This document shows positions 36,132-48,729 of a stretch of 64,000 nucleotides of DNA, piece after piece. This DNA is from Albugo candida. Its lineage: Eukaryota; Oomycota; Peronosporomycetes; Albuginales; Albuginaceae. Made by a program: the position numbers and the translations under genes. The notes below the pieces were generated by a model. That model ran no database searches. It was not told the DNA's origin and saw only the letters and a list, made by a program, of their open reading frames with translations. Each line of letters starts with the position of its first letter. Position 1 is the first letter of the stretch. The stretch spans positions 580,511-644,510 of the forward strand of contig CAJNAR010000154.1 of assembly GCA_905220665.1 (NCBI GenBank). Reading direction: 5' to 3'.

Positions 36132-37700
36132 AGTCCGAGAGGTGCCCACCTTCACCACAAGCTCTGCATAAACGTTTTTAATTTCTCTGATGAGTTTTAC
36201 ATATTCAACTACAGATAAATTGCGTCGCGTTAACCCATTATTTTGTTGACGTAGTCTCTATTTCGTGCGCGCAATTACTGGATCTTGCAAACTTTTCAAA
36301 TTTGTTGCAAAGTGAATGAAGTTCGTCGAGCGTCGTAGCCTTCTGAAGGGCTGGCAAGGGCCCAAAGCTGCAGGCAACTTGACAAAGTAATATCAGAATA
36401 CTTTTGGCCGGCCACAATAGCAGTGGACTTGGTTGGTGGGTCTTTGTTAATTCCCACTACGGATGTATGTCGCTCATTTGCAAGTTTGTTTTCGACGTAG
36501 GTATTGATGCGGTTTAGACGTACAGAGAAGACCCCAGACGATGATAAATATTCCAGGTCATATGTCTTTGTCGTTTCTTTTTTGCTAGTGGGTAACGTTC
36601 AAGTGTTCGTAGATTTTACTTAGTGCAAAAAGAGAAATTCTTAAAATGATACCCTGAAAAATCATTCTTTGAGGCGTTGGATGTGCATGATTTCATATTC
36701 TCATTTGTTGACGCTGTCGGGACGCATCGTGATCTGAAAGATTATTTCTAATAGCTAGGAATATTTTTTGCATCACGAAAGAAGTTTGTTCATGCTAGTT
36801 GGCATGTATTGTTTGAGCATGTGGTGAGCGCTTTCACCCAAAATGCGTTATACGGATAGTCGAAGCAGGAACAAAGCTTTCTTTTTAGGGAATTCATCTT
36901 TCCCCAATGTATTTGATGATTGCACTGCCTGCACGTAACTTTCGAAGGAGCCTTGTGTTTGTGCGTACATAATTGCCCTCCAATCCTTTATGAAGGCTAT
37001 TCATTCTTCTTCTTTTGGAATAGATTCTTTGCATTTTCCCGCTATGTTTTTTTCAATCTGTCATGCACATAACAGAATTCTAAAATCAGGAAAGTGTTCT
37101 TGAATTCCTGATATTAATGCCAGCTCGCGATAAGTGGCAAAAAATCTCGGGAGAAATTCGTAGTTTATTGCTGAAGAGTATGAGGACTAATTCTAGTTCG
37201 TCATAAAAACAAATGCGGGAAAAAATGCTCAATTCATCGACGAGCACCCAACGAGATGCAGCAACGGAAGATTCAAAGCATTTGTTTTGTTTGTGACATC
37301 ACTCAAAAAAAGTCATTGTGGCTCCTAACCATCTCAGTAAATCTTGGATGCGCAAAGTACAGAGAGAGAATTCTGCCGTCATCATTGATCAATATTGTTC
37401 AACATCATATTGCGATCTGCGAAATCTTTGTACAAGGGCATCCATCGGTGTACGGCCATCTCAAGTTTTTAGAAGTGTGGCTTGGCGGACGTTGATCAGA
37501 TTTTTTCTGTCAAAACCAGTCCACTATCATTCTGCAAACATGTTGAAATGCTTCTTGCTATGACCCCAGCATCATACGATTTAACTACTGTCCTTACAAT
37601 CCCTGTTCCGAGTCTGAGATGGACAAGATGGTCGCTTGTGGATGTTGATGGCATATGGTATGATCCTGTTCAACCACGTGGAAAGTCCAATGCACTTTAA
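36129..37700 (-). pseudogene. Mutator-like (MULE) transposase remnant with zinc knuckle
   Basis: On the minus strand, fragments in several frames follow the MULE order. FAHPRFTEMV, FFLSDVTNKTNALNLPLLHL and VGCSSMN correspond to the start of the MULE domain and keep the first catalytic Asp (SDVTNKTN). TYRELALISGIQEHFPDF is the second block, with Asp replaced by Tyr at the TDRELAL position. ESAHHMLKQYMPTSMN is the block holding the catalytic Glu. Nearer 36400-36130 are KLPAALGPLPALQKATTLDE and a zinc-knuckle-like CRACGEGGHLSDF (36167-36129), whose last cysteine reads Phe. Transposases of this group cut DNA during transposition. Multiple stops and shifts make it dead. The plus-strand ORFs in 37256-37700 are shadows. 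Terminal repeats were not found. Confidence 0.6.
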
Positions 37701-40700
37701 TCCTGTATGTGCCACCATGGGAACGGCCAATTGGTACGTACTGTCGAGGTCTATCGTCTTCTAGCCTCTTTGGTTAGATCAAGCCGGTTGTGGTAAGAAC
37801 TGCCTCGGTCACATCTCTAATGGACCGTATAGTGCCCGTTACGCTGCTTGTAGGACGCTTTTGCCACTATAACATAGCTTTGGGTGGCAGCGAGTTCATA
37901 CAATTCCTTTCATATCGCTTTGTGATAACTATATTCGACTTCAACAAGTCCAGTTGTTGGCTGCATCCATTTGTTCTGAACATTGACATCACATTCTTTC
38001 GTGTATTTTGAATTTCGTTTTCGCTTAAAATACGTTATTATTGTGCAACTCGTTGAATGTTGCTGCGCGGTGGGGAGGGAAGCGAGGTAATGTGAAAACG
38101 TGGAGCCGTGTAAGGTATTATGTATCTATCTTACGTAGACGCAGTAATATAGTCACCCTACCGATAAATATATATTAGTAGCTTGCACAAATTACCAATC
38201 AAAGATGTTTGTTTGTGGCATTAGCCAAAACGTCTGAGGCAATAGTCACAACCTGTATTAATATGCCTCATGGAACTCAAATACGAATATAGAACCACTT
38301 AGTCGTGTTTCTGGAACTGTCATAATTCAGGACCCTCGATGCTAGCAGCAAGACTTGATGGATTTTCTTGCCATGTATCACCTATACCTATAGTGGTAGT
38401 TGTAAAGCTGTTTTATACCTTTCGCACGCGACTTGTTTCCGTCCGTGGCGTTCTTGTATGCATTCGATCAGTCATTTTTCATCTGCCAATGCCGTAAGAG
38501 TTATAACTTTTTGCTCGAGATTATACTATTTAGATGAACTTACCAGGAAAGCTTTCCGTTTGTATCAATGTTACTCTTCTAGTAGCGTTTTGTTCTAATA
38601 CAATAGCTCATAGTTAGCTTCTCTAAGTTTCACTTGCATTTTATAAGATTCCAGCAATCTAGTCTACAATTTACTCCTGCCACATGATTCTAATCAATTG
38701 TGAGTTTTCATGTGTGAGTGCGATACAGGCAACAAGTTCAATTCTAGCATCTCTTTCATGTTTTACTCCGTGTCGACCGAAGAAAAAAGAAGGAATGTCA
38801 CTTCCCGAACTAAAGTTCCGTAAGAAATCTTCTCGATTGTTTATCTTTCCTTCACATTGGCCGTATTCTGCGCTGATTACAAAATTTAGGGGACGAGAAT
38901 TCCCATTGTCGTCTGGTAGCGCTTTGTAAGGTTTAGTGACTTTTCAGAAAGAAGACTTGGTGCAGCTGTGCATTTCGTTGTGATTCTACTCCCCACTATA
39001 TTAGTACGAAATGAGTAGCTTCTAAGAATTGCCCGTGTCGAGAAAATTGGATTGGTAATTGATAAGCGACCGTTGACATCCTTTAATGATGTCGCGGAAT
39101 CAATCGAATGTGATGTTCTTTAATAATGACTAGTTTCATAAAATCATTTTTCTGCACGTTCATCAATTGCATAATGTCTTTTTATATGGAGGAAGATGAA
39201 TCCTCGGATTCTTGCACGTCAATAATTATCTTTTTGTCCGCCTCACAAGTATTCTAACTTCCAAAACATGTGCATGAGGCATAAGAAAGCGAAAAAATTG
39301 CATCCTTCGATAGAAAAGGTTCGAGAAGTTGAGAAGCGTTCGCTGTCTTCCATTGATTGATTACCTTACTCGACGGTTATTTTGAAACACTTTAAACCAT
39401 TTAACGCTTCAGTTTGATGATACATTAATAATATATCGTGAGGTAAATGGGCTTTAATGCCAGATCATTCTGGGATTTGATCGATTGGGTCATCATTCGT
39501 TTTTCGTCCTACCCTTATAATATCACCACATTATTTCATATAACGAGTGTCCATACTATATCTCCTGGCACTATTGCGTTTGTTTCGACAGCTTGCATGA
39601 ATTGAGTAGAATGATTGGACTTTTAGCAAAATAAAAATCGAATGAATATCTTCCTTAAAGCAGCTCTGTCAGTCACTCAACTTCTGTCTTCCAATTGGAT
39701 GACACCTTGGACGCAGCATGTAAATACTACATTGGGCGTAAGTAATAAATTTATGACTCCAACCGCAATGATATTAAAGCTTGAGAAGGGCTTAGAAACG
39801 TTTTGACAGTCTCTACGTAAGCTTATTCACAACGAAAGTACCGTCCATACTATTTTTTCTCGCAACTGAATTTTCGGATTTGGTTCCATTGAGCTTATAG
39901 AGCGGGCGTGGAAAGCGTGCTTTAGCATACTCATACCATGTCGATTCTTTTCAGTTGTGTTATCATCGCTGAGTAGTGGATATTCTGCGCCTCCAATTTA
40001 CCGTCATGATCAAGATTTTCTTGCCGTCTCGGCAACATTGATTTGTAGCAGAAATGAAGAAGAGCTCATCCATATATATATTTCTGCTTTAGTCCAATAT
40101 ATTTGAATTAATGTGCTGGAATATGGCTAATTGTCACGCGGTTAGGAAGACCATGTGACATGAAATGTTAACAAGTGGCAAGGCTATCAAAGAAGATTAG
40201 GTGAAGAACGGGGTTTCAAAAGATTTTCAAAAACAAAATAGGGATTTTCGGATAAAAAAATTCACAACCATAGATAAGCTCTAAATACAATTGTCTCAAA
40301 TTTATCTCGATAATGAATCAACCACTACAAGTCTACAGGATTTAGGCGCAACCTTCAATCTGTGCGATGCTTTTCCGGGATATCTAATACTTGCGTCGAT
40401 AAAGAGTACGACTACTCCTGTAGGAGAAGTCAATCCAAGTGATCGAAAAGCCATCGCATTCCCGACAGTATGCGCTAGTGAATGGATGAGATGAGAGCCA
40501 CAATAGTCATCGACAGTAATATACAATTTGTACTTCTGGATCAAGAAAGCTGTTGTCATTGAACGCAACAGAAAGACTACTGGGAAGATCGCGATCCTGA
40601 CAGAGACTTGGGATTATTTCGGTCTAATGCAAGCAAACGTATTTGAGTTGCGATCCATTATTGGTTTTGGACACCCATCACCCTAGACCGTATTTATCTA

Positions 40701-40880
40701 GCTTACAAAAGTGAGCTTGTGGTCGGAGTGGGGAGGCGCTAATTAGTATCGCATTAGTCAGACGATTGATGCGACAAAATTAGTATTCCCTTCCATGCAA
40801 TGAGAAACAAGATGCAGACGAGAAGAAAGAGCTTAATTGTGGCGACTCGCTAAAATGTGGGGAGCTATCAATGTCACATT
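37701..40880. other. Long stretch with no recognisable gene
   Basis: Short plus-strand frames (37790-38011, 38368-38598, 38684-38929, 40291-40494) and one minus frame (40302-40568), all without recognisable motifs. No module of the CCG stub at 35964 could be found here, on the far side of the MULE. Confidence 0.35.
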
Positions 40881-41335
40881 TTAAATTATATTCAGGTAAA
40901 TTTGCTTTTCTGATGACGTCCAGAGCACGGTTTCGTAAGTTTTGATAAATTGACCACCAAGTGACCAAAGATTGTTTCTTTCGGATTTTTGCACTGCCAG
41001 GAAGCATCTACTCTTGGGTACAATAGATTCCTTGAAATAATTGGCATGTGCTAGTCGATAAATGTTTGAGTTTCCTTGAAATTTGAATTTATGTGTCGGA
41101 AGTTTGCAATATTTGATATCATCGCAATCAAAGCCATTGAGGTCATCAAATTTCAAATTTGGTGCTTTTTGCATTAAAGCAGCGATGAGAGCATCATGAG
41201 CCCATGACGGGAGAAAGATTGAAAGATATGCGTGATTGAATTGCACTTGCTGAGTCACTTATACTGATTTGAATGTAGCTTCCGCACAAACCATAGAACG
41301 ATCCAGTGACTTCCCGTCAAATTGACAAACATGAT
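40881..41335 (-). pseudogene. Pepsin-like (A1) aspartic protease C-terminal fragment
   Basis: After an in-frame stop near 41260, a 125-codon frame runs to the stop at 40881. It reads FDCDDIKYCKLPTHKFKFQG, then YRLAHANYF, then CFLAVQKSERNNLWSLGGQF and IKTYETVLW. This follows the C-terminal lobe of A1 aspartic proteases: a Cys before LP-x-I-x-F, a Y-L-x-P-x-x-Y block, a Cys, then NLWILG-x-x-F-x-x-Y-x-T-VFD. The preceding CQFDGKSLDRSMVCAE segment may come from the same lobe. Neither active-site DTG/DSG box is visible, so the fragment could not be catalytic. It lacks the N-terminal lobe; the ORF immediately upstream (41406-41795) does not match a pepsin. Confidence 0.4.
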
Positions 41336-41405
41336 AGCTAGTGAGCTCAGAATAAAATGATTTTGTCAATCTTATCAAACTTGGTTGGTGGTGAGCATGG
41401 TCCCA

Positions 41406-41795
41406 TCAGAACTTGTATAGATGACCATTTTGTTCACTTTCCGTACTGTATTTATTGATCAGATCATACCTGAACTGTCTGAGCTCGAAATTGTACTTGT
41501 TTATCCGTTCCTCTAGGTTTGAAACAAAAGCATCAACGCCAACACGTTGGTTGATCACATCGCGAATTTTTGATTGGATAAAATCTACTCCTTTTCTCTT
41601 CACTCCAAAAATGGTGGGCGTATCGTCCTTTCCGGAAAAGTTAAGGGTTTCCCACTTTCTGAGTGACCGAGTTGTTTGTACAACCAGTATATGAATACTC
41701 AATTCTCTTGATTCTTCAGTATGACATACAACGAGAGGGAATTCGTCGATGGCTCCATTTGTAGGGTGCAGTGCGAAATGCCAAATTTGCAGTAT
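41406..41795 (-). pseudogene. Unrecognised 129-codon open frame
   Basis: The minus frame is open from 41795 to the stop at 41406; the first ATG is well inside it, so the N-terminus is missing or in another frame. It reads IDEFPLVVCHTEESRELSIH, then FSGKDDTPTIFGVKRKG, then a likely coiled-helical part (DAFVSNLEERINKYNFELRQ). The length and balanced composition make it very likely to be former coding sequence. No family is recognised. It lies just upstream of the pepsin-like fragment on the same strand and could be part of the same decayed gene. Confidence 0.4.
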
Positions 41796-42128
41796 TTAAA
41801 AGAGCATTGAATCGGAGGATAAATTTAATAATGAGCTGTGACCCCCTCGGCTCGACTGGATGCAAAAGCAAGTTGGAGGTCTTTTGGCAGCGTCGTTTTA
41901 GAAATCGAATGAAAGTATGAAGCGTGATTATTTCGATCCAACGATCATCAGCTGACTACTTAGAAGCGGACTTGGAAAAGAGATGTAGCAGTAAAACGTA
42001 GGATTGTATTGTAAACTTAGGATTTCTTGCGTTAACTCACCCAACCTAATAAATATATGCATCTACCTCTATTATAGAGCTCATTATGGATAGTGGAAGG
42101 TTTTCTGAAGCGATTAGCGGCTATCAAC

Positions 42129-42362
42129 TTAATTACATATATAGTACAATTTACTGGATGGAGTGTGGGCCGTGCCATGTTTAAAGTCATTCAGCACGCA
42201 ATGCATTAGAATCATGGAGAGCTGATTATACGAGTAACTTTGCAATAATTCAAGCGCTTTTTTTGATAGTGTACGAAGACATTTTGAGAAAAACATTGGG
42301 GCATATACCAAGTAGGAGGAGCCGAGAAAAATGATCAGCATTTTGAAGTCGATGACTCCCAT
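42129..42362 (-). CDS. Possible secreted or membrane protein fragment
   Basis: A 77-codon ORF whose N-terminus (MLIIFLGSSYLVYAPMFFSK after a short lead) would work as a signal peptide or anchor. The rest is helical and shows no domain. It could be the N-terminus of the decayed gene to its left (41406-41795, 40881-41335), but the 330-base gap between them is not readable in any one frame. Confidence 0.25.
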   Translation of the reverse strand: MGVIDFKMLIIFLGSSYLVYAPMFFSKCLRTLSKKALELLQSYSYNQLSMILMHCVLNDFKHGTAHTPSSKLYYICN

Positions 42363-44059
42363 AATTACGAATAGTCAAGTGACATACTATCAAATATTAC
42401 AGATCTCTCTTGCGAGCATTTGCTATTAGAAGTTAGGTCTCCCACCACCTGAATAGACACCCTCTTCGCTTCTGTAATGTTGTATTGTCTCGTGGATATT
42501 CTTATCGTGCCTATTTCGTTCTTTCTATGACGATATTTAATCATATCAGTCTGAGATCACTGTGTACTCCTATCACCGCAACTTTTTCTTCTTGTATCTT
42601 TCCAAATCCTGTTATGTGTGCGTAGTCAAGTAGTTGAAGATGATGATGCATCGACATCCTTTCTTCTTACTTCCTCGTATAGGTTATCGATTTTTTGGAG
42701 GTAATTTGCGATGAGAGATGAAAAAGATGACTGGACATGATTCTTGTATAGCAAAATGTGAATGATGGTCTGAATTTTATTTCTTTTCGTTTTCCTCCAA
42801 TTTTTTATTACATTGTTCAAGACGTGTTTTTACCACAAAGTTATTTCATCGTCATAGTGAAACATGGTGGTTGCTATAATTAAGCTGCATAGAATGTAAT
42901 CCGGAAGCTCACGCGCCTGTGTCACATAATCGATGTTTCTGCACCCATCAGTTCGAAAATAAGCTTACTTCCCATATTTATAAGCTTTTAAATGTGATAT
43001 TGCGAAGCCTTTGCTAATCTCAAAAAATTGAGCTTGTCGATTCGAATTCTGGTCATATTACCCCGTCAATGGTATGGAACTTTGTTGTGTCACAACATTG
43101 TTCAAGCTAAGGTGGTGGATGGTCTACAGGACAACATAGGTTTTGTCTGGCTAGGTAGACAGATCACTTCATACTCTCGGAAAACATTTGAGGTAAATCA
43201 GGTGCATGACTTCAGCTTGATGGGCATTTTGAAAAAGTTTATTGGTCTCAAGCCAGACGAATATAAGGTTAGTATTGCTTTGTAATTTTCGCAATACGCA
43301 TTATATGTAGGCAAGGGACTATTGAATATGCAAAGCGTATACTAAAATGAAGATAAATTATGTAATGTGTTTAATGTATCATTCTGCACTTCTTGTACCC
43401 AGACTCATATTTGTTTGCTCACAAGTGCATTCAATTTTTATATCAAGCGGTTGCTGATGAAGGGGTTGAATAGACCATACATTTGCATTAAATCAATCTA
43501 ATAAAAAATCACTCGATAGCTCACCTTATCCAATTCTATATATATTAGCAACTCTAGCAAAAGAGCCTCAATAGGTGTTTGACTTTGCAATACTTTCTAG
43601 CGCAGCTACCTACGCGTATTGTATATTCTGTTTTTTCTTTACGTGTATCAAAAGAAAGCTGGTCGGTATATCTCGCAAAACTTACTACTACTTTACCAAC
43701 ATTTACTGACCTCAGGATGTTATACTTAAATTCTAGATTATAAATATTATCACACCTTGATGCACGAAATGAGTAGTTCGTTCGCTTCAATTAGCTTTTT
43801 CTGACAGTGCAACACAGTGCTCAGTCGTTGACCATGCATATTGCCTCGTGACCCTAGGTGCTGCAATCTATTATTGCCTGACACAATATTGATAGAGAGG
43901 ACTTGGTCGGGAATGAATCAACTGACAGCATCTCAGAAAAAACTTCATACAAGATAACGAGAACGGTTGAGGACCACGTTGCAAAGTTCGCAAGTTCTCG
44001 TTCATAAATTGTTAGGGACCATGCGAACATTGGTAAAAGAAGATTTTTGGTAACTGTTT
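42363..44059. other. No recognisable gene
   Basis: Frames at minus 42626-42820 (lysine and serine rich), plus 43028-43285 (starts at TTG) and minus 43554-43790. None is recognised. Confidence 0.35.
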
Positions 44060-45475
44060 TACGCTTGACCTACTCTGAAATGATGACTTAGTTTGATTGC
44101 CCTAGTGCATCTTTTGTCCTATTCGGTTCCAACTACCTTCTTTTTTCGTAAGAACCTCTCATGCGTGATGTATTTCGAATATAGATGAATTTTCCGACGG
44201 AATTGTTTTGTTGCATTCTTTCTTGCTTTATATCTTATGCATAGAATCCGTGGGAAGATCTCTGCATTAAACATTATTTTATTGCAATTTCCAATTTAGA
44301 TTATTTGATTCATGGATTTTATATGCTAATCCAGGATTTCCACCCATCAAAGGATAGAGAGGCCAACCACATTAATTATTATTGAAGATAGCGTAGAGGC
44401 CAACGAAGTCAACAATATTGGTATCATACTATAACATACACTTTCAAATGAATTATGCGGAAGACCCAGAACACATGTCTTTTTTGGAAAAGGAAGCTTC
44501 TGTATTCTTCCTCCAATTGCATCTGCATTGATCTTCTGTCAAACAAAAAATTACACGATCAAACAGACGCATTAACTAGTATACGCTTATAAAGTCAATT
44601 CTACGAATTTGCACAGCTAGATGTTCGGTAAACATGTTTACAAACAACTCGGGGATTTTTGAACTTATATGAAAATTTTTGGTGAATTGTACGACTATAC
44701 GTTCAAAAACCGCGAGCGATGGATTATAAAAAAATGCAACATATAGTCAATGTAGGGAGAGGACATGTCTAACACTGTATGATTCTACAATGCCAATAGA
44801 TGTTATATCGAAATTAGTTTGCACGACATCACATACTGAGATACAAGGGCTACGTGGAATGGTCGTCGTCTGATGTTTTGATTAAACAGTCAACATTGAT
44901 TTATTGATGCTAGAGGAATTCATCTTGATTCTTCTTCTACAAACAAATGATGTAATTGATTATAGCAAGAAACGTGCTATTACTATTCGTTTTTCAAGTA
45001 AAGTCATGTAACAAAATATATGACAGTTTGTTCCGCGAAATTTCGAGACATCACACGTATCGCTCGGTCAGTCTTGCAAATGGCTGTTCTCTGAGGTTAT
45101 ACCTTAATTATACGTGAGACTTCGTCGGAACAATTCAATGGCTATATAACCAACTGGACGATCTCCCGTGGATATAATGCGTCGAAACATTTCACGGACA
45201 CGACATGAAAGTCAACATTTCAAAATACAATTTTTTTTCTCATAAAACGACACTTTATCCCACAAGCAATGGTGCTCTACAATAACTCGCGAAACGTTTA
45301 TTTTAGAATAATATAGTAATTCATAAGTAACCGAGAAAGAACTAACCTCCGTCTCCTCGAGCAAACCAGACCAATTTCATTTGGATCTTGCAAAAAGATA
45401 ACGCTGGCTCTTATTGCAAAGTTGTTGCTTTCATGCTTCTGCTCGCTTATTTGGCATACAAGATTTGATCCTTGA
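44060..45475. repeat. Diverged segmental duplication, copy B
   Basis: Same-orientation counterpart of 18575-20195 with small deletions. Shared landmarks include AGATGAATTTTCCGACGG against AGATGAATTTTCGGACAG, GCACAGCTAGATGTTCGGTA, and GAACTAACCTCCGTCTC. It is more decayed in frame than copy A. Homologous minus-strand strings (RRRRLVLSRLLMNYY against MRRKLVLSRLFMNDH) and plus-strand strings (DYSKKRAITIRF against DFSKTSAIFIRL) survive. Coding strand and family remain undecided. Confidence 0.65.
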
Positions 45476-48181
45476 GAGAGGAATAAGCTCGCTTTTTTCA
45501 ACGGCAGAAAGTTCAGGTGAGTATGCTCATAATACATAGCGCCACATAGGATACTTCCGCCTTCCTGTCGGCTCCTATATTAACATATGCATCAGAGCCA
45601 TATCGTTTACGAAGATTCTATATTGCAGGAGTAAATAAATGACAGAATGCAGGAAAATGTCGATTTCCGTGTAAATGCGGGTGTTCTAGTAAACAGATAG
45701 TTATGCTTTGTATGGTCCTGTGGAGTATACGCTGGTTATTTTTTCATCCAACTCACTTGGATCTCCACAATATCGATGCAGCTAACCTGAAGCTATACGT
45801 CAAAGCAAGTCATGTAGGAAGATTCAGTTCGAATACGAAAAATCCAGAAGCACACAGGGTTCGAGTTATCGTGTTAGCATGGGAGTGTGAATACACTATG
45901 TTACTACGAGAATGTTCGATAAGCTTGTGAAATACTCGAACGGAGATTCTGTAAATACTAACCTGCTGAGACGTCCTTCAACTCGCTGACCCGAATTCAA
46001 TTCATGAAGCAAGAGCGTTAGAAAGGTAGCATCACGATTATTATTCTCTGATAACAATCCACTGATTTTAGGTCGCTGCATTCGCACCCTGAATAAATCT
46101 GATGCGTCCTTTGCGTGGTTATAGGGGAGAAAGATATATCGATATAATAGTAAGGCTGTATTCGATTTTTTTGCAGAGAATTAATATGCATTTTGATCGA
46201 AGCATCATTACATAATCTTATCCGTGTAACATGTGCTTGTACTTAAGCCGTTGTAAGCCTATTGTATAAACGTATGCTGTCCTGACTAACACTTTTCAGA
46301 ATCCTTGATTCGATAGTGGATGGTCAGCGATGCGCTATGAGACGGACAATTCTTACCGCGCTTTGCAACTCAAGCGGCCTCGTAAGGAAACTTTGTATGT
46401 GTTGAAGGGATTCGACTTGAGCCAGAAAAATGCGAATTCTTTGTTCACTGGGAATTTTTCCTATTATTATTACAGCGGTACCACCTTGTTCGAAATTGAA
46501 TGCGTCTTATCACAGTTATTATATATCCGGACACAGCTTATACACTGCACGCTTACATTTGATAGTGCAATCGGATCTCGATCGTTCTTCTCACTTCATT
46601 GATGTGTAATCTACATGACCAGGTGTATCAACGAGTAAGTGAGTGTTTTCAACATCATCAAGCGTCATCATCGGGTTCTTAGAGTCCAACAGACTAGCTT
46701 GCAAATTATAAAGCTTTAAGGTCAAAGAACGACCTGCTGAAAAAACGTATTTAGGCCGTACCGAGCTTGTCATAAGGAGAAATGCAGTGTACCTAGCATT
46801 TTCGAACATGCTTTGGGATTTGATCAGTTTTCATAGCAATCAGTCAGGTGCTAATGAGTAAGGGACCATAAAAGCCAAAGCTGTATCAACACAATACTCA
46901 TTGAACAAGCTCGTATCTCTGAAATGATTGATACCGTTATCAGCTTGTTTTATTTGATGAAAAATCAAATATACAAGCGTGTAAGACCAGTGATGAAACA
47001 GCAGATACACGGACTCGCTCAGTTTTATACGCTAAATACTGATATATATCCTCTATCCAAGCTACATTTTACTTATCTATTTGCATACATTATGTAATGT
47101 ACGATTATAATCTTCCAATCTTGCGTAAGCATCTACATTTCGAATGCACCATCTTGAACAGTTTCAATATATCGCCTTCACGTATATGCAGAGATCTTTC
47201 TTACTCCACACGATCGCATCTTATCTCATGACGGAATCCTTTGAGTGATTGGAAGCCAAGCGATGATGAGCACAAAAGTTGAAGAATTTGAATGAATTTG
47301 TTTGTTTAGCGCAATTTCACCAACTGAACGATCTACCTTGCGTTTCGTGAAGCAGCTACTGCAAGCTAAATTGTGGTATAACGCCTACCTATGTTCAACA
47401 AGCAATAGCGTACATGCGTTTAGGTGAGGGGACGAACTTGACACTTTGTCAAGGCTTCCATCGGAGATTCTCGGTAAATTAATTGAACCGCGAAACTCCA
47501 CGAGTTGCATTACATACTAGATGATCTCCAAGATCTGTAAGTATCTCGCGTCAAATGTACGTCCGATGTCTTTTGTAAAGCATTTCCATAAATCTCAATA
47601 GAAATTTTGGCCCCACCTAATTGTTAGTTTTGGTTTTTCGCATTTGAGGATACATCAATTCCCATTTTTTTAACTTGTAGAAGATATCGATATGACCAAA
47701 AAATATTTTCATCAATTCGACCTGACTGCGCGAGGTAAAACGAACATTCATGCTCCGATGAGCTGTGTGCTGTAGGAGAATATGATTTTCTCTCAGGAGA
47801 GATGTCTTTACGCATCTCGTTCTGGAGAGAGAAGTTGATGTGACATATGATCCTACGCTTCATTGTCATGGTTTTGCGCATACAGAAGCGGGGCGGTTGC
47901 TTTTGAAGGTGATTTAAGATGCACTCCTTCTTATGACATTTACACCGATTTACATGGTCTAGAGCCATTCGAAGACTCTCATCGACATGTTGTTATGACA
48001 CTTCTGCTTATTATGTTATTCGTGTTGAATTGGCAATAGATTATTTCTTCACAGCTTGCCCTATTCAGGATATATATATGAGTTTGTGCACCAATTTTAA
48101 GGATATAATTGGTCACAGCATTTACTATATTTGCACATGAATAAGCGCTGAAATGTGCCATTTCCATATCGTTGGTGAATA
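45476..48181. other. No recognisable gene
   Basis: Plus frame 45703-45930 and a follow-on segment to about 46130 look weakly coding. Plus frame 46330-46602 is unrecognised. Minus frame 46591-46809 ends in a GTPase-like string that was rejected. Minus frame 47624-47968 (114 codons) is lysine, serine and cysteine rich (RCKCHKKEC) and unrecognised. Confidence 0.3.
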
Positions 48182-48729
48182 TTGACGACTAGAAGGTCCC
48201 AACCAGGCGATAATCTTAGAAGGTTTTATAACATTTATGATGACGTACGTATCGATAAAATTTCACGTGCTGGATTTAGCGGATCGAGCGTTGACTGTAC
48301 GGTGAAATCTAGAACTAGAAATCCATTTTTGCATGGGTCTGTACAGGTTGTGAATCTGGGAACCGGTCGCTTATTATTTATGATGGTTTTATGGTAAAAA
48401 CGAAAGAGCAACGTACTTATGCAACAGCGAATAGAAGTCTTCGAAAATTGAACACGAGAGTTTTCTTCCCGCTCGCTCGCACAAAAAAATTATGTTATCC
48501 AGTTGACTGCAACAAACGCGCAGATTTTGCCGAATGGCGGTTCGATGTTGTACAGGGCTCTGGTGCCGTATTGTCGGACACTAAGAGAACTATAAGTGGA
48601 AAGGATAACCAAAATGGCCAAATAAATTGGTCAAGCATCAATGATACCCTTACCTTCGTCGGGACTTACGACTTCAAGGGATATAATTGTCTCATCTGTA
48701 TACGACATTTATCCGAGGTAATTACATGA
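48182..48729 (+). pseudogene. Possible CCG-like remnant in two overlapping frames
   Basis: The frame 48182-48397 (RFYNIYDDVRIDKISRAGFS) passes into the frame 48391-48729, 112 codons from an ATG. The second reads KKLCYPVDCNKRADFAEWRF, a C-x4-C pair, then a polar region (SDTKRTISGKDNQNGQINWS), then FKGYNCLICIRHLSEV just before the stop. NCLICIRHLSEV has the shape of module starts elsewhere in the window (EECNICNRSVNSL, ECYLCDTLI), and the earlier pair could be the closing cysteines of the module before. A signal peptide was not found. The next frame downstream (49371-49625) is cysteine-rich and could continue the array. The assignment is tentative. Confidence 0.35.

Noticed and set aside
37256..37700. 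Three overlapping plus-strand ORFs of 72-81 codons
   Set aside because: They are antisense to the MULE transposase blocks readable on the minus strand.
46591..46809. Minus-strand ORF ending LLVDTPGHVDYTSMK, like the G3 motif of translation GTPases
   Set aside because: The match is one short string next to a stop. No P-loop, switch or NKxD motif is found in any frame nearby, and the rest of the ORF does not resemble a GTPase.
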